Numbered from the stretch's first letter, positions 1 to 6,356 are shown. The stretch is 10,495 nucleotides of DNA from Kiloniellales bacterium (GCA_022360075.1 JAKSDN010000227.1:1-10495); one strand, 5' to 3'. Made by a program: numbers and translations. Notes: generated by a model not told the origin, from the sequence alone.

Positions 1-567
1 AAGCGGCGCAGGCGCGGCTGGGTCCGCTCGGCCAGCGCCGCCAGGTCGTAGAAGAGGGCCAGGTCGAGCGCGAAAGCCGCCTCGACGCCGGGCCGGAGGA
101 CTTTGACCGCGACCTCGCGGACCGGGCGGTCGTCCTTGGCCCTGGTGACGGCGAGGTGGACCTGGGCGATCGAGGCGGCCGAGACCGGCGTATCGTCGAA
201 GGACTCGAAGAGCGCTTCGAGCGGCTGGTCGAGCTCCTGCTCCAGGATCTGTCGGGCCTGTTCCGCCGGGAACGGGGGCAAGGCGTCCTGCAGCTCCGAG
301 AGATCGGCCGCCATTTGCTCGCCGAGCAGATCGGCGCGGGTCGAGAGGAATTGGCCGAGCTTGATGAAGCTGGGCCCGAGCTCGGTCAGCGCTGCGGCCA
401 GCTTCTGGCCGGGCCGCCCTTGCACGTGGCGCCGCGAGACCAGGGCGGCGAAGCGGCCCACCGCCGGCGCCACCCCGAGCTGCTGCAAGGGCGCGAGCGC
501 ATCGTGCCGCGCCAGGGTGCGGGCGATCGTGATCAGGCGAAGCAGCGTGCGGAGAGTGCGCAGCATG
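1..567 (-). CDS. ubiB: UbiB family ubiquinone-biosynthesis atypical kinase/ATPase, N-terminal 189 residues (runs off left edge)
   Basis: Member of the UbiB/ABC1/ADCK family, membrane-associated atypical kinase-like ATPases needed for coenzyme Q synthesis. The frame is open from the ATG at 567 to the window edge. Visible hallmarks: the family-specific KxGQ motif (FIKLGQF, Lys69-Gln72), the alanine-rich nucleotide loop (SAASIAQVH, residues 129-137) that replaces a normal glycine-rich loop, and the invariant kinase lysine in VAVKVLRPG (Lys155). The C-terminal catalytic part and any membrane helices lie beyond the window; full-length relatives have roughly 500 residues, so only about the first third is seen. 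It starts 27 bp after the ubiE stop on the same strand, so the two are probably co-transcribed. The function of UbiB in vivo is assigned from the family. Confidence 0.95.
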
Positions 568-594
568 GGACGTGGCGCGTTGTAGCGCCGCCGC

Positions 595-1410
595 TCAGAG
601 CCGCCAAGCGGAATGGATCGCCGCGACGCCGCCGGAGAGGTTGCGGTAGCGGACTTGCTCCAGTCCGGCCGCCTCGATCAGACCGGCCAGCGCGGCTTGA
701 TCCGGAAAGCGGCGGATCGACTCGACGAGGTAGGCATAGGCCTCGCGGTTGCCGGTGACCACCGCGCCGAGCGCCGGCAAGACTTGGAAGGAATAGCGTT
801 CATAGAGACTGTCGAGGAGCGGCAGGACGACGCGGCTGAACTCCAGGCAGAGAAAGCGCCCGCCCGGCCGCAGGACCCGCCGCGCCTCGGCCAGGGCGGC
901 GTCGATGCGCGTGACGTTGCGCAGGCCGAAGGCGATCGTGTAGGCGTCGACGGAGCGCGCCGGCAGGGGCAGCGCCTCGGCGTCGCCGCAGACCCAATGC
1001 AGCGGCCCGCCGCTTTCGCCGGGCAGCAGCCCGCGGTCGATCAGGCGATCGCGCCCCGTGGCGAGCATCTCCGGCGTCAGGTCGCAGACGATGACCGCAC
1101 CGCAGGCCTCCGCGCCGACCCGCTCGACGACCCGTGCGGCGACATCGCCGGTGCCGCCGGCCACGTCGAGCAGGCTCATGCCCGGACGCGGTCGCAGCCA
1201 GTCGACCAGGCTGTTCTTCCAGAGCCGGTGAATGCCGCCCGACATCAGGTCGTTCATCAGGTCGTAGCGGGGCGAGACCTGTTCGAAGACGTCACGCACG
1301 AGCGAGGCCTTCTCCTCCTCGGCGACGCGGCGAAAGCCGAAGTCGACGAGGCGCTGCCGCGCAGAGCCCGTATCCGTCCGCTGATCCCTGGCGTTCATGG
1401 CGCGGACCAT
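595..1410 (-). CDS. ubiE: UbiE, SAM-dependent demethylmenaquinone/2-polyprenyl-benzoquinol C-methyltransferase
   Basis: Class I SAM-dependent C-methyltransferase of the ubiquinone (and, where present, menaquinone) pathway, 271 residues. Visible: family N-terminus VDFGFRRVAEEEK (22-34), VSPRYDLMNDLMSGGIHRLWK (45-65), SAM-binding motif I LLDVAGGTGD (80-89), acidic motif II VCDLTPEML (108-116), GDAEALP (142-148), GLRNVT (162-167) and the C-terminal signature YRNLSGGVAAIHSAW (255-269). The start at 1410 was chosen because a GGGAGG ribosome site (1420-1425 on the plus-strand coordinates) sits 9 nt upstream; the internal ATG at 1398 has none. The protein is about 20 residues longer than the E. coli enzyme, all of it at the N-terminus. 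It is divergent from mutM across an 83-bp gap and is followed by ubiB. Confidence 0.97.
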   Translation of the reverse strand: MVRAMNARDQRTDTGSARQRLVDFGFRRVAEEEKASLVRDVFEQVSPRYDLMNDLMSGGIHRLWKNSLVDWLRPRPGMSLLDVAGGTGDVAARVVERVGAEACGAVIVCDLTPEMLATGRDRLIDRGLLPGESGGPLHWVCGDAEALPLPARSVDAYTIAFGLRNVTRIDAALAEARRVLRPGGRFLCLEFSRVVLPLLDSLYERYSFQVLPALGAVVTGNREAYAYLVESIRRFPDQAALAGLIEAAGLEQVRYRNLSGGVAAIHSAWRL

Positions 1411-1493
1411 AGCCGCTGGCCTCCCTTCGCGCTACTCTGGGCGCGTCATCGCTTCCGACCCTTCGACCATCGACGAGAGACGATCGCCCTTTC

Positions 1494-2336
1494 ATGCCTG
1501 AGCTGCCGGAAGTCGAGACGGTGGTGCGGGGCCTTCGGCCGAAGCTGGAAGGCCGCCGGCTGATTCGCGTGGAACAGCGCCGTGAAGACCTGCGCTTTCC
1601 CCTGCCATCCGATTTCGCCCGCCGCCTGACCGGCCGCCGCATCGAATCGATCGGCCGGCGCGGCAAGTATATTCTGGTCTCGCTCGACGGCGGCGAGATC
1701 TTGCTCGCTCACCTCGGCATGTCCGGACGCATGCTGCTGGGGCGCGATCCGGCGCGCGCGTCCGACCGCCACGACCACATCGTCTTCCACACCGATGCCG
1801 GCGACGAGATCCGCTACAACGATGCCCGGCGCTTCGGCATGATGGACCTGGTCGCGGCCGAGGCCTTGGATGAGCATCGGCTCTTGCGCGGCATGGGGCC
1901 GGAGCCGCTGTCCAATGCCTTCAACGGTCCCGAGCTCGCCGCCCGGCTCAAGGGCAAGCGCAGCCCCATCAAGGCGGCCCTGCTCGATCAGAAGGTGGTC
2001 GCCGGCCTGGGCAACATCTATGTCTGCGAAGCCCTGTTCTTCGCCGGCCTGTCGCCGCGGCGTCAGGCCTACACCGTGCAGGGCGGCCGCGCCGAGGCGC
2101 TCGCCCGGGCCATTCGCGACGTTCTCACGCGCGCCGTCGCCGCCGGCGGCTCGTCATTGCGCGACTACGTGCAGGCCGACGGCGAGCTCGGCTACTTTCA
2201 GCACGAATGGGCGGTCTACGACCGCGAGGGCGAGGCCTGCCCCGACTGCCGCTGTCGGCCCGAGCTGACCGGCGGCATCCGCCGCCTGGTGCAGTCGAGC
2301 CGTTCCACTTTCTATTGTCCGACCCGTCAGCGGTAG
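1494..2336 (+). CDS. mutM: Formamidopyrimidine-DNA glycosylase (MutM/Fpg) with atypical zinc finger
   Basis: Bifunctional base-excision glycosylase/AP lyase that removes 8-oxoguanine and formamidopyrimidines; 280 residues, usual family size. The N-terminus [13 protein letters not shown] gives the catalytic Pro2 and Glu3. Other family residues are present: Lys58 (RRGKYIL), Met76 (HLGMSGRM), Arg112 and Phe114 (NDARRFG, base-gap filling residues), Asn174 (GLGNIY) and Arg270 in the zinc-finger hairpin (RSTFYC). The zinc finger itself is odd: cysteines are at 249, 252, 254 and 275, while residue 278, normally the fourth ligand (FYCPTCQ), is Arg (codon CGT), and residue 258, which the usual 16-residue spacing makes the second ligand, is Leu. 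The ribosome site is weak. The next gene begins 16 bp after the stop. Confidence 0.97.
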   Translation: MPELPEVETVVRGLRPKLEGRRLIRVEQRREDLRFPLPSDFARRLTGRRIESIGRRGKYILVSLDGGEILLAHLGMSGRMLLGRDPARASDRHDHIVFHTDAGDEIRYNDARRFGMMDLVAAEALDEHRLLRGMGPEPLSNAFNGPELAARLKGKRSPIKAALLDQKVVAGLGNIYVCEALFFAGLSPRRQAYTVQGGRAEALARAIRDVLTRAVAAGGSSLRDYVQADGELGYFQHEWAVYDREGEACPDCRCRPELTGGIRRLVQSSRSTFYCPTRQR

Positions 2337-2352
2337 GGTAGGAAGTCCGGCC

Positions 2353-2790
2353 ATGGGAACCGGATCGCTCAGCCAGAGAGCGCCGGCCTTCGGGCCGGGT
2401 GGCGGATTTTGGCTTTGCCTCGCCCTCGCGCTCGCCCTGTCCGGGCCGGGTGCGGCGGCGCCGGCCGAAGCGCAGAGCGGCGGCTACGTGGCCGACGTCG
2501 CTGACCTTCCGCTGATGCCGGGCCTGACCGAGCTCAGGGGTGCCGGAGTCGCCTTCGACAGGCCCTCGGGGCGGATCGTCGCGGCCTACGCCCGCGGCGA
2601 CGTCACGCGCGCGGCGGTCCTTGCCTTCTACCGCGATACCCTGCCGCAGCTCGGCTGGACGCTGGCGGGCAGCGACGGCTTTCGGCGCGAAGGCGAGGTC
2701 CTGGCGCTCGAGTTCCTCGACGAGACGAGCGGCGCATCGGGCAAGGCCGAGGGGCCGCTCACCCTGCGCTTCATTCTGAGACCCGAATAG
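2353..2790 (+). CDS. Small exported protein of unknown function, 145 aa
   Basis: I do not recognise a named family. The N-terminus looks like a Sec signal peptide: a short n-region, a hydrophobic core around residues 19-36 (FWLCLALALAL), then an AAAPAEA-QSGG cleavage-like segment near residue 41. There is no lipobox, because the Cys in the core is not followed by a mature-chain pattern. The mature part, about 100 residues, begins VADVADLPLMPGL and contains AFYRDTLPQLGW (about 90-101) followed by FRREGEVLALEFL, which looks like one small alpha/beta domain with no obvious catalytic motif or metal-binding cysteines. An AGGA ribosome site at 2340-2343 lies 9 nt before the ATG. Being 16 bp after mutM, it is probably translated from the same mRNA. 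Codon choice matches its neighbours, so there is no sign of transfer. Confidence 0.85.
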   Translation: MGTGSLSQRAPAFGPGGGFWLCLALALALSGPGAAAPAEAQSGGYVADVADLPLMPGLTELRGAGVAFDRPSGRIVAAYARGDVTRAAVLAFYRDTLPQLGWTLAGSDGFRREGEVLALEFLDETSGASGKAEGPLTLRFILRPE

Positions 2791-2811
2791 ACCCACTCCG
2801 CGCGCACCCGG

Positions 2812-2828
2812 CCTTCGGACCTCGAAGG
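2812..2828 (+). other. Short perfect hairpin between the exported-protein gene and the enoyl-CoA hydratase gene
   Basis: CCTTCG (2812-2817) and CGAAGG (2823-2828) form a perfect 6-bp stem around a 5-nt loop in the 86-bp gap. No T-run follows, so it is not a convincing intrinsic terminator. It could be a transcript-processing or stability element, or chance in GC-rich DNA. Confidence 0.35.
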
Positions 2829-2876
2829 ACGCCCCATGCCGGCGCGCGATAGCTTGAGAACTGGAGAGCGATAGCC

Positions 2877-3653
2877 ATGGCTTACGAGAACATCCTGGTC
2901 GAGATCCGCGACGGTGTGGGCGTCATCACGCTCAACCGGCCGAAGGCGCTGAACGCGCTCTGCGCCGCGCTGATCGAGGAGCTGGCGCAGGCGCTCGATG
3001 CCATGGAGGCCGACGATGCGGTCGGCTGCATCCTGGTCACCGGGTCGGAGAAGGCCTTCGCCGCGGGCGCCGATCTGAAGGAGATGCGCGCGAAAAGCTA
3101 CCAGGACGTCTACAAGGAGGACTTCATCACCGTCGGCTGGGAGCGCCTGTCGCAGGTGCGAAAGCCGACCGTCGCCGCGGTCGCCGGCTTCGCGCTCGGC
3201 GGCGGCTGCGAGATGGCGATGATGTGCGACATCATCATCGCCGCCGAGAGCGCCAAGTTCGGCCAGCCCGAGATCACAGTCGGCACCATTCCCGGCGCCG
3301 GCGGCACGCAGCGCCTGACCCGCGCGGTCGGCAAGGCCAAGGCCATGGAGCTTTGCCTGACCGGGCGCATGATGGGCGCCGACGAGGCCGAGCGCTCGGG
3401 CCTCGTCGCGCGCGTCGTGCCGAGCGAGAAGCTGCTCGAAGAGGCCATGGAGACGGCGCGCAAGATCGCCTCTCTGTCGCGGCCGCTGACCATGATCGCC
3501 AAGGAAGCGGTCAACCGCGCCTTCGAGACGACCCTGGCCGAGGGCGTCAAGTTCGAGCGCCGGACCTTCCATGCGACCTTCGCCCTGGAGGACCGCGAGG
3601 AAGGCATGACGGCCTTCTCCGAGAAGCGCGCCCCGGTCTGGAAGCACCGCTAG
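2877..3653 (+). CDS. Short-chain enoyl-CoA hydratase (crotonase family, mitochondrial ECHS1-like)
   Basis: Adds water across the trans-2-enoyl-CoA double bond in fatty-acid beta-oxidation or amino-acid and polyhydroxyalkanoate routes; cytoplasmic, expected hexamer. At 258 residues it is the standard single-domain crotonase. The oxyanion-hole segments are AAGADLKEM (62-70) and FALGGGCEMAMMCD (105-118). Both catalytic glutamates of true hydratases are present: Glu112 (GGGCE) and Glu132 (FGQPEITVGTIPGAGGTQRL). The downstream stretch with LTGRMM and the C-terminus resemble the mitochondrial short-chain enzyme closely. GGAGAG at 2863-2868, 8 nt before the ATG, supports the start. It follows the exported-protein gene by 86 bp and precedes rpsT, a placement that recurs in alphaproteobacteria near dnaA and says little about a shared function. 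I withhold a symbol because echA, paaF and fadB1 are used inconsistently for this family. Confidence 0.95.
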   Translation: MAYENILVEIRDGVGVITLNRPKALNALCAALIEELAQALDAMEADDAVGCILVTGSEKAFAAGADLKEMRAKSYQDVYKEDFITVGWERLSQVRKPTVAAVAGFALGGGCEMAMMCDIIIAAESAKFGQPEITVGTIPGAGGTQRLTRAVGKAKAMELCLTGRMMGADEAERSGLVARVVPSEKLLEEAMETARKIASLSRPLTMIAKEAVNRAFETTLAEGVKFERRTFHATFALEDREEGMTAFSEKRAPVWKHR

Positions 3654-3763
3654 CCGTGCGTATGCCGGGGACGCCCAAGGCATCCTCGGCTTCCTCTGCG
3701 AGGTCGGCTCCAGGCGGGCCGGAGAAGCGCGGAAGGGCTCTTTACGGAAGGGCGGCCGCGGCC

Positions 3764-3792
3764 TTGACGGCCTTCGGCCTGGCGGCTATAAG
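3764..3792 (+). promoter_or_regulatory. Predicted sigma-70-type promoter of rpsT
   Basis: A -35-like TTGACG (3764-3769) is followed after 17 bp by TATAAG (3787-3792), or after 16 bp by CTATAA, a common alphaproteobacterial form. Transcription would start near 3799, giving an S20 leader of about 35 nt. This is the best housekeeping promoter in the window. Confidence 0.8.
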
Positions 3793-3833
3793 GCGCGGCT
3801 TTTCCGTATACCACTTGGAACAGGTCCCTCGTT

Positions 3834-4097
3834 ATGGCGCATCATCAGTCCGCCAAGAAGCGGATTCGCCGCAACGCGCGCCGGGCGGCGATGAACCGGG
3901 CGCGCGTCAGTCGCGTGCGCACTTTCGTCAAGAACGTCGAGCTGGCAATTGCCGGCGGCGACAAGGAAGCGGCCAAGACCGCGCTCCGCTCGGCGCAGCC
4001 GGAGATGCAGCGCGGCGTCACCAAGGGCGTGCTCCATCGCAACACGGTGGCCCGCCGTCTGTCTCGCCTGAGCGCGCGCATCAAGGCGATGCCCTGA
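3834..4097 (+). CDS. rpsT: 30S ribosomal protein S20
   Basis: Primary 16S rRNA-binding protein of the small subunit; 87 residues, the normal family length. The sequence opens [22 protein letters not shown], the typical basic N-terminal helix, continues with [23 protein letters not shown], and ends in the conserved [21 protein letters not shown] segment. It is rich in Arg, Lys and Ala with no Cys, as expected for a helical-bundle rRNA binder. The ribosome site is weak (GGAACAGG around 3817-3824). It has its own promoter about 45-70 bp upstream and a strong terminator directly after the stop, so it is probably a monocistronic unit. An rpsT-dnaA neighbourhood is common in alphaproteobacteria. 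Confidence 0.98.
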   Translation: MAHHQSAKKRIRRNARRAAMNRARVSRVRTFVKNVELAIAGGDKEAAKTALRSAQPEMQRGVTKGVLHRNTVARRLSRLSARIKAMP

Positions 4098-4101
4098 GGC
4101 G

Positions 4102-4133
4102 TCGCGGCCGACAACGCTTCGGCCGCGATTTTT
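4102..4133 (+). terminator. Rho-independent terminator of rpsT
   Basis: A perfect 10-bp GC-rich stem (TCGCGGCCGA at 4102-4111 with TCGGCCGCGA at 4119-4128), a 7-nt loop and five T residues at 4129-4133 begin four bases after the rpsT stop. It is the clearest intrinsic terminator in the window. Confidence 0.92.
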
Positions 4134-4150
4134 CATGCGATCGAAAGTCG

Positions 4151-4227
4151 GCTCCGCGCGATTCGCGGAGCTTCGTCGCTACCCGTAAGGGTAGAAAGCC
4201 CTTTGCGCTCCACGTCGGCAAACGGCT
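4151..4227 (+). ncRNA. Candidate structured RNA: three tandem hairpins downstream of rpsT
   Basis: Three stems follow each other with almost no spacing. First, GCTCCGCG (4151-4158) pairs perfectly with CGCGGAGC (4164-4171) over a 5-nt loop. Second, CTACCC (4179-4184) pairs with GGGTAG (4189-4194) closed by a GTAA loop, a GNRA tetraloop in RNA. Third, AGCCCTTTGC (4197-4206) pairs with GCAAACGGCT (4218-4227) with one C-C mismatch. None ends in a terminator T-run, but a T6 run follows at 4285-4290. They lie beyond the rpsT terminator, so they would be expressed only by read-through or from a promoter I cannot identify. This could be a small RNA, part of the dnaA leader, or chance structure. Confidence 0.35.
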
Positions 4228-4311
4228 GGCTTAGTTCACCTGAACAGGCGCGACGTCGCGTAGGATTTCCCTCCCGGTTGCAAGTTTTTTAACGCCCGAT
4301 CATCTCACCGC

Positions 4312-4341
4312 TTGACCGGCCAGCGCCGTGGCGGTTACATT
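4312..4341 (+). promoter_or_regulatory. Possible dnaA promoter
   Basis: TTGACC (4312-4317) is followed after 17 bp by TTACAT (4335-4340), or after 18 bp by TACATT (4336-4341, four of six consensus bases). The -35 is good and the -10 weak. If used, transcription would begin near 4348 and give dnaA an untranslated leader of roughly 480 nt containing the A/T island and both stem-loops. Other promoters in the A/T-rich stretch are possible. Confidence 0.4.
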
Positions 4342-4366
4342 GTCAGTCCCAGGAAGGGGCGGGTCG

Positions 4367-4432
4367 GACAAGTAAAAGTCCAATAAAACGAACTAGAAAT
4401 ATGCTTTCCGTTCTGGGTTTTAAGGGCTTGTC
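4367..4432. other. A/T-rich island bounded by an inverted repeat
   Basis: Positions 4371-4430 have 38 A/T bases out of 60, strikingly rich for this GC-rich window. The island is bounded by GACAAG (4367-4372) and its exact complement CTTGTC (4427-4432). It might be a duplex-unwinding region, an upstream promoter element or a binding site for nucleoid proteins; the absence of nearby DnaA boxes argues against a standard origin. Confidence 0.5.
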
Positions 4433-4449
4433 TTACCTTCTTCATTCAA

Positions 4450-4493
4450 AGGCGGGACGGTAACGCCCTCTCAGAAGGGAAGGTCCCAAGCCT
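4450..4493 (+). other. Bulged stem-loop in the dnaA leader
   Basis: AGGCGGGAC (4450-4458) pairs with GTCCC (4483-4487) and GCCT (4490-4493), leaving an AA bulge (4488-4489) on the 3' side, for nine base pairs. Inside it CCCT (4466-4469) pairs with AGGG (4476-4479). The bulge and internal loop look like RNA structure rather than a DNA-level operator. Confidence 0.4.
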
Positions 4494-4530
4494 CCTAGGG
4501 GCAGCTGCTCTAAAAGCCCTGTAACTAAGA

Positions 4531-4569
4531 ACGCTGGCGGCGAAAGCTGTCCGGCGTGGGGGGACGCCG
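4531..4569 (+). other. Competing hairpins in the dnaA leader (GAAA-capped stem versus G6-loop stem)
   Basis: ACGCTGG (4531-4537) pairs with CCGGCGT (4551-4557), and CGGC (4538-4541) pairs with GCTG (4546-4549) under a GAAA tetraloop, with T4550 bulged: 11 pairs including two G-U wobbles. The 3' arm CGGCGT (4552-4557) can instead pair perfectly with ACGCCG (4564-4569) around a loop of six G. The two folds exclude each other, the layout of a switch or attenuator, but no ligand or termination site is apparent. Confidence 0.4.
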
Positions 4570-4813
4570 CTCTCAGATGTTCCACCTTCGCGATCACACG
4601 CAACCTGTCACGGGATTGAGATCAGGGGGATGGCCTCAGTCGAAAGATGACGATGACGGGTTTCGAAAGACGTCGGGTGAGCACGCAGAGACGGAGCGTT
4701 GTCGCCACCGAAGAAGACAATCACGACGAGGCCATAGAAGCCGCCTTCGCGCGAGCGGACCACATTGGCACCGGAGCTCCTTGCAGTTCATTCCAAGCGT
4801 CGATGCCGGCGCT

Positions 4814-4821
4814 AAGGGGGG
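4814..4821 (+). promoter_or_regulatory. Ribosome binding site that decides the dnaA start
   Basis: AAGGGGGG lies 8 nt before the ATG at 4830. The in-frame ATGs at 4647 and 4803 have no comparable site at a proper distance, so this site favours the 476-residue product. Confidence 0.7.
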
Positions 4822-4829
4822 TAGAAGGA

Positions 4830-6260
4830 ATGCCTTGTGAAGAGCCTGACTCGCGGCTGGTGGAACAGTGGGCGCGGGTTCGTGGGCGTTTGCGTCGAGA
4901 AGTCGGTGAGTCCGCCTTTCGGAGCTGGCTGAAGCCGTTGACCCTGATGTCGGTGCGTGAGGGGGTGGTGCGCATGGCGCTGCCGACCCGATTCATGCGC
5001 GACTGGGTTCAGGAGAACTACGCCGACGGCATCCGCGATCTCTGGGGCGACGAACGAGAAGACGTCGACAAGATCGAGATCGTCGTGCAGCCGGCCAATC
5101 GGCGAGCGCCGAAGACCATGGCCGAGGAGCAAGCCGAACCGGACGCGACGCCGACGCGCGCCGCTGGTCTCAAGCGGGCCGAGCGCGTGGCCGTCAATGG
5201 CGTTAACGGCGTCAACGGACATGACTCCATGCGGGAGATCGGTGCGCCCTTGGATTCGCGCTTCACGTTCGACGAGTTCGTCGTCGGCAAGCCGAACGAG
5301 CTCGCCTACGCCGCGGCGCGTCGCGTCGCCGAGGCCGGCAACGTGCCCTTCAACCCGCTGTTCCTCTACGGTGGTGTCGGGCTCGGCAAAACCCATCTCA
5401 TGCATGCCATCGGCTGGCACATTCAGAAACGTACGCCGCGGCGGCGCATCCTCTATCTCTCGGCCGAGAAGTTCATGTACCAGTTCGTGCGCGCGCTGCG
5501 CACCAAGGACACCATGGCCTTCAAGGAGCAGTTCCGCTCGGTCGACGTGCTCATGATCGACGACGTGCAGTTCATCGGCGGGCGCGAGGCGACGCAGGAG
5601 GAGTTCTTCCACACCTTCAACGCGCTGGTCGATCAGAACCGTCAGGTCGTGATCTCGGCCGACAAGAGTCCTTCCGATCTCGAAGGCATGGAAGAGCGCA
5701 TGCGCTCGCGCCTCGGCTGGGGTTTGGTCGCCGACATCCATCCGACGACCTACGAGCTGCGCCTGGGCATCCTGCAGTCCAAGGCCGAGGTGCTGGGCGC
5801 CCAGATCCCGGTCAAGGTGCTCGAGTTCCTGGCGCACAAGATCACCTCGAACATCCGCGAGCTGGAAGGCGCGCTCAACCGCATCGTCGCCCACGGCACG
5901 CTGATCGGCCGACCGATCACCTTGGAGACCACCCAGGAGGTGCTGCACGATCTGCTGCGCGCCAACGACCGGCGGGTGACGATCGAGGAAATCCAAAAGC
6001 GCGTCGCCGAGCACTTCAACATCCGGCTCACCGACATGTCCTCTGCCCGGCGCGCGCGCGCCGTCGCCCGGCCGCGTCAGGTCGCGATGTACCTGGCCAA
6101 GCAGCTCACCGCGCGCTCGCTGCCGGAGATCGGCCGCAAGTTCGGCGGCCGCGACCACACGACGGTGATGCATGCGGTGCGCAAGGTCGAGGAGCTCAAA
6201 GCCACGGACAACGACTTCGCCGAGGACGTGGAGCTGTTGCGGCGCATGCTGGAAGCGTGA
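4830..6260 (+). CDS. dnaA: Chromosomal replication initiator protein DnaA
   Basis: AAA+ ATPase that binds DnaA boxes, melts the origin and recruits DnaB; also a transcription factor. With this start it has 476 residues, in the normal range. Domain I is recognisable (WARVRGRLRREVGESAFRSWLKPLTL, then PTRFMRDWVQENY). A short linker follows, with the repeat VNGVNGVNG. Domain III carries Walker A GGVGLGKT (181-188), Walker B VLMIDD (240-245), sensor 1 near VVISADKSP, the box VII arginine finger region RMRSRLGWG (about 290-298) and sensor 2 NIRELEGALNR (about 341-351). Domain IV contains the DNA-binding signature GRDHTTVMHAV with Arg441, Asp442, His443 and two Thr. The upstream frame is open to 4647, but that extension uses AGA, ATA and TCA codons rare in the rest of the gene and lacks DnaA homology that I can see. 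Confidence 0.97.
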   Translation: MPCEEPDSRLVEQWARVRGRLRREVGESAFRSWLKPLTLMSVREGVVRMALPTRFMRDWVQENYADGIRDLWGDEREDVDKIEIVVQPANRRAPKTMAEEQAEPDATPTRAAGLKRAERVAVNGVNGVNGHDSMREIGAPLDSRFTFDEFVVGKPNELAYAAARRVAEAGNVPFNPLFLYGGVGLGKTHLMHAIGWHIQKRTPRRRILYLSAEKFMYQFVRALRTKDTMAFKEQFRSVDVLMIDDVQFIGGREATQEEFFHTFNALVDQNRQVVISADKSPSDLEGMEERMRSRLGWGLVADIHPTTYELRLGILQSKAEVLGAQIPVKVLEFLAHKITSNIRELEGALNRIVAHGTLIGRPITLETTQEVLHDLLRANDRRVTIEEIQKRVAEHFNIRLTDMSSARRARAVARPRQVAMYLAKQLTARSLPEIGRKFGGRDHTTVMHAVRKVEELKATDNDFAEDVELLRRMLEA

Positions 6261-6287
6261 CGCTCAGACGGCCGGTTCGATGAGCTA

Positions 6288-6305
6288 GCGGGGCCTCTGC
6301 CCCGC
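6288..6305 (+). terminator. Candidate dnaA transcript-end hairpin, lacking a U-tract
   Basis: GCGGGGC (6288-6294) pairs perfectly with GCCCCGC (6299-6305) around a CTCT loop, 27 bp after the dnaA stop. The stem is strong but is followed by CTGGCG rather than a T-run, so it may protect or process the 3' end instead of terminating transcription. Confidence 0.45.
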
Positions 6306-6356
6306 CTGGCGAACGGTCAGGTCTCCAACCCTTGTCCGGTGCCCGTCGAGGGCGGA

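Larger units (their letters stand above)
4134..4829. other. Long non-coding region between the rpsT terminator and dnaA
   Basis: About 700 bp with no supportable gene. It contains, in order: three adjacent hairpins (4151-4227), an inverted repeat GTTCA-CC-TGAAC (4234-4245), a 12-bp palindrome CGCGACGTCGCG (4249-4260), a T6 run (4285-4290), a promoter-like pair (4312-4341), an A/T-rich island (4371-4430), two RNA-like stem-loops (4450-4493 and 4531-4569) and the dnaA ribosome site (4814-4821). By eye I find no site close to TTATNCACA on either strand, so there is no direct support for an origin, although the A/T island in GC-rich DNA keeps that possibility open. The last 183 bp before dnaA form an open extension of the dnaA frame that looks non-coding. 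Confidence 0.7.

Noticed and set aside
3654..3763. Terminator for the enoyl-CoA hydratase gene
   Set aside because: Only a weak CCTCG/CGAGG stem with a 10-nt loop and no T-run is visible, so I do not call it.
4234..4245. GTTCA-CC-TGAAC as a LexA operator
   Set aside because: It is an inverted repeat with a 2-bp gap, while alphaproteobacterial LexA sites are direct repeats with seven bases between halves.
4529..4541. Thirteen-base match to the conserved 5' region of 16S rRNA (GAACGCTGGCGGC)
   Set aside because: The flanking bases do not continue the 16S sequence on either side, so this is not an rRNA gene or a useful fragment; the bases are better explained by the local hairpin.
4812..6173. 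Long open frame on the minus strand opposite dnaA
   Set aside because: Fully antisense to a conserved dnaA with intact motifs; no domain seen in the translation.
6274..6280. GGTTCGA resembling a tRNA T-loop
   Set aside because: No acceptor, D or anticodon stems can be built around it on either strand.
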